Positions 13,025 through 13,795 of a DNA stretch of 13,795 bases are shown here, piece by piece (positions within the stretch are counted from its first letter, which is position 1; each line of letters opens with the position of its first letter). This stretch comes from HGM05232 sp036661515 (lineage in GTDB: Bacteria; Bacteroidota; Bacteroidia; Bacteroidales; Muribaculaceae), in assembly GCA_036661515.1 (NCBI GenBank), contig JAVWYO010000051.1, positions 1 to 13,795 of the forward strand, in the 5' to 3' direction. Below the pieces are notes generated by a model. The model was not told the origin of the DNA and did no database searches. It saw nothing but the letters and a program-made list of their open reading frames with translations. A program made the position numbers and the translations under genes.

Positions 13025-13585
13025 TTACTTGTCAAAATCTATCTTTGATGCTATTTCATTGAGCATTGAGTGCGCAAGGTCTATATTTATTGGATTCGAA
13101 CGAGTAATCTCGTTAGTTGCATCTTCTTTTAATTGTTGTAAATCAATATTCTTATTTAATATTAAAAGATTGAATGCAAGGCGTAGAGCGGTGTAGCGTT
13201 CAATATCGTTATCGCTGGTTATAAAATTATTGTAAATGGCTAATGAAAACGGGGTGTAACGAAGCAATTTATGACAAAGTATATCAGCAACTTCGATTGT
13301 TGTTATAGATCTAATCCAATTATTTGCTACCTCTTCACTATATTCTGATATGGGGTAAATCATGGGCGCTATTAATTGGCTTTCACGCGTTGACGTATTA
13401 TCCCATAATGCTTGGGCGAGTGTTGCACAAGGCTTAATTGTGCCTGATATGTCAATAATTTGTGGCAGATTGAGCCCAAATATTATATTGTGTGGGTCTC
13501 CAGCCGAGCGTAACCTATCGGCCAACATTCCATTGCGAAATGTATAGAATTGTTGTTTAATATGTCTAATAATCTCTGTTTCCAT
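13025..13585 (-). CDS. DNA alkylation repair (AlkD-like) HEAT-repeat protein
   Basis: A 186-residue alpha-helical protein resembling the AlkD/DNA alkylation repair family, whose HEAT-like repeats wrap around DNA to remove alkylated bases. Resemblance is seen in the N-terminal helix (METEIIRHIKQQF), GLNLPQIIDIS (37-47), the LAQALWDNTSTRESQLIAPM block (76-95) and the EVANNWIRSI region (104-113). Bacteroidales carry a short form of about 200-230 residues; this is at or below that length. I cannot confirm the catalytic residues of true AlkD, so the enzymatic activity is uncertain. The ATG at 13585 gives the family start but lies only 4 bases after a perfect -7 box, implying a leaderless mRNA. The next gene downstream is fur. 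Confidence 0.72.
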   Translation of the reverse strand: METEIIRHIKQQFYTFRNGMLADRLRSAGDPHNIIFGLNLPQIIDISGTIKPCATLAQALWDNTSTRESQLIAPMIYPISEYSEEVANNWIRSITTIEVADILCHKLLRYTPFSLAIYNNFITSDNDIERYTALRLAFNLLILNKNIDLQQLKEDATNEITRSNPINIDLAHSMLNEIASKIDFDK

Positions 13586-13589
13586 ATCA

Positions 13590-13597
13590 CAAAGATA
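13590..13597 (-). promoter_or_regulatory. -7 box of the AlkD-like gene, adjacent to its ATG
   Basis: TATCTTTG on the minus strand, a perfect -7 box ending 4 bases before the ATG at 13585. No clear TTG lies at the -33 distance. Transcription would start at or within a few bases of the start codon. Confidence 0.5.
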
Positions 13598-13795
13598 GAT
13601 TAAAGTGACAGTAATATAAAATTATTGTATGACCATGTTGAAAATCGCTTTAAATTGTAGCTAAATAATGCTTTGATATATAGCGAAATAATAGAATAGT
13701 ATATAGAACGAAAATAAAATACGAAAATAATTAATTTTTTTGATGAAATAAGTTCCACACTTTTTCCAAATTTTGTAAATTCGCAAAACAATAAT
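13598..13795. other. AT-rich intergenic region at the right edge
   Basis: About 200 bases of very AT-rich sequence upstream of the AlkD-like gene. A 63-codon minus-strand frame (13600-13791) spans it but has no recognisable protein character. Near the edge, TAAATTCG on the plus strand resembles a -7 box for a gene beyond the window, with no good -33 element. Confidence 0.4.

Noticed and set aside
13600..13791. 63-codon minus-strand frame at the right edge
   Set aside because: Very AT-rich, low-complexity hydrophobic composition, overlaps the AlkD-like promoter region, and shows no family resemblance.
1..13795. CRISPR array, toxin-antitoxin pair or defence system
   Set aside because: No regularly spaced repeats and no nuclease, toxin or defence domains other than the housekeeping YraN were found.

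Overview
The window comes from a low-GC member of the Bacteroidetes, most likely order Bacteroidales; the family cannot be settled from this sequence. The gene content and order (hisH-hisA-hisF-hisIE, ftsE, lysC, lysA; fur-purA) fit that group. Seven transcription units also carry an upstream TAnnTTTG box, usually with a TTG/TTTG element about 19-20 bases further upstream. This is the -7/-33 promoter architecture of Bacteroidetes. Starts lack clear Shine-Dalgarno sequences, also as expected there.

Left part (1-8300) is mostly minus-strand biosynthesis. dapA (38-922) diverges from a small thioredoxin gene (1096-1392), the only plus-strand gene here. A symmetrical hairpin separates trxA from a long minus-strand series: purU, hisH, hisA, hisF, hisIE, ftsE, lysC, lysA. 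Spacing is tight or overlapping from purU to ftsE; lysC has its own promoter-like box. Three lysine-pathway enzymes (aspartokinase, DapA, LysA) and four late histidine enzymes are therefore linked, together with formyl-THF hydrolase and the cell-division ATPase FtsE. hisF is split by a one-base deletion in a G run at 5815-5817; the rest of the protein, including both catalytic aspartates, is intact in the two frames.

Middle (8300-9130) is a small decayed accessory patch on the 3' side of a tRNA-Glu(CTC) gene. It holds a 443-bp defective insertion sequence with perfect 14-bp terminal inverted repeats. Inside are scraps of an ISL3/ISAon1-like transposase, shifted in frame and missing most of the protein. 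Next to it are a truncated coiled-coil-like coding fragment on the other strand and a three-copy GTTACACC repeat that can fold in two ways. No intact mobile gene remains.

Right part (9130-13795): tRNA-Glu (minus) diverges from yraN (plus), which converges on fur-purA-DUF1015, an apparent minus-strand operon. Upstream lies an AlkD-like HEAT-repeat gene whose promoter sits almost on its start codon, suggesting a leaderless transcript.

I see no new multi-gene system. The points worth a second look are the hisF frameshift, the miniature IS, the debris beside the tRNA, and the probable leaderless mRNA.
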